Assembly: GCF_030913705.1 (NCBI RefSeq)
Contig: NZ_CP133190.1
Coordinates: 3,053,501-3,117,500, forward strand
Length of the DNA stretch: 64,000 nt
Direction of reading: 5' to 3'
From: Anaerocolumna sp. MB42-C2
GTDB taxonomy: Bacteria > Bacillota > Clostridia > Lachnospirales > Lachnospiraceae
Shown here: positions 63,604 through 64,000 of the stretch, one piece after another
Layout: each line of letters opens with the position of its first letter
Position numbering within the stretch: position 1 is the stretch's first letter
Translations under genes and position numbers: made by a program
The notes under the pieces: generated by a model
What the model was told of the DNA's origin: nothing
Databases searched by the model: none
Seen by the model: the letters and a program-made list of their open reading frames with translations, nothing else

Positions 63604-64000
63604 ATGATACATGTTAATGCAAGGGCGATTATAGTGTGTGAAACTAATGAAATCATTAAAATCCTGATACAAAAGAGGACAAAAAAAGGCGAAGAATGTT
63701 ATGAATTACCTGGTGGACACATTGAAGAATTTGAATCAATTACTGATGCGCTTAGGCGTGAAGTTTTAGAAGAGACCGGCCTTAATATAACATACATAGA
63801 AAACGAAAAAGAATCAGTTAATAACAATAGAGATAATGTTACTTTTAAAACACAATGTATAACCCCTTTTTCTGCTTATCAAACAATAGCAGGCCCCGTT
63901 GATTCTTTCGGCATTCATTTTATATGTTCAGCAAAAGGGCTTCCATTAAAAAAAGGTGATGATACTCAAGACATTCATTGGGCTACTATAGATGAAGTAG
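63604..64000 (+). CDS. NUDIX hydrolase (partial, 3' end beyond window)
   Basis: 132 codons visible; the gene runs off the right edge. The Nudix box is complete (GHIEEFESITDALRREVLEE plus TGL, near residues 39-61, G-x5-E-x7-REVLEETGL). It hydrolyses nucleoside diphosphate derivatives; substrate unknown. TGGAGG precedes the ATG. Confidence 0.9.
   Translation, partial: MIHVNARAIIVCETNEIIKILIQKRTKKGEECYELPGGHIEEFESITDALRREVLEETGLNITYIENEKESVNNNRDNVTFKTQCITPFSAYQTIAGPVDSFGIHFICSAKGLPLKKGDDTQDIHWATIDEV

Overview
This is an AT-rich chromosomal window from a low-GC, Gram-positive anaerobe, most likely a Lachnospiraceae/Clostridium cluster XIVa member. The support is gene content: a sodium-pumping decarboxylase beta/gamma pair, a PdaA-type spore-cortex deacetylase, a CD1871A-type CXXC mini-protein next to a membrane 4Fe-4S protein, CheX, VanW, a DUF4080 radical SAM protein, several sugar ABC systems, and strong AGGAGG ribosome binding sites. 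The species assignment is inference. No rRNA, prophage or CRISPR array is visible. Two tRNA genes (Gly-TCC, Leu-TAA) lie near the right end.

Layout. 1-4.2 kb: an MFS exporter with a clear promoter/operator, then a decayed oligopeptide ABC operon (intact lipoprotein, permease stub). 4.4-6.4 kb: a palindromic repeat element, then a strong promoter with a structured leader ahead of oadG-like and oadB-like genes. 6.5-8.3 kb: pdaA, a DUF3243 gene and an IS-like miniature element. 8.3-20.5 kb: a galactoside-utilisation locus on the minus strand. In transcription order it holds a YesN-type response regulator, a LytS-type histidine kinase, a tandem ABC ATPase homologue that has lost its nucleotide-binding motifs, a terminator, a promoter with 20-bp-spaced direct repeats, mglB, mglA, mglC, a GH3 and a GH42 glycosidase. 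20.7-24.4 kb: a heterodimeric ABC exporter. 24.5-30.4 kb: a second copy of the repeat element, two TetR modules (one with a DUF422-like membrane protein, one with an alpha/beta hydrolase) and degraded gene fragments. 30.4-33.8 kb: an OmpR-type two-component system beside a TlpA-like/CXXC/4Fe-4S redox cassette. 34-37 kb: rlmD and a YhaM-type exoribonuclease. 37-43 kb: a second sugar ABC operon (binding protein, two permeases, TIM-barrel isomerase) with a wrecked oxidoreductase gene at its head and a divergent ROK regulator. 43-64 kb: mostly housekeeping (HtrA-like pseudoprotease, mutS2, a two-component system, trmL, cheX, aminotransferase/Lrp, AIR synthase-like, VanW, DnaQ-like exonuclease, nth, DUF4080 radical SAM, tRNAs, GH13 amylase, NUDIX).

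The most unusual item is the degenerate MglA-like ABC protein translationally coupled to the histidine kinase. It looks like a transporter ATPase repurposed as a regulatory or sensory subunit that could connect the state of MglABC to its two-component regulator. Second is an HtrA/DegP-like protein with its catalytic histidine replaced. Gene decay is frequent (opp permease, amidohydrolase, Gfo/Idh oxidoreductase and others), and short palindromic elements sit near several of the scars.
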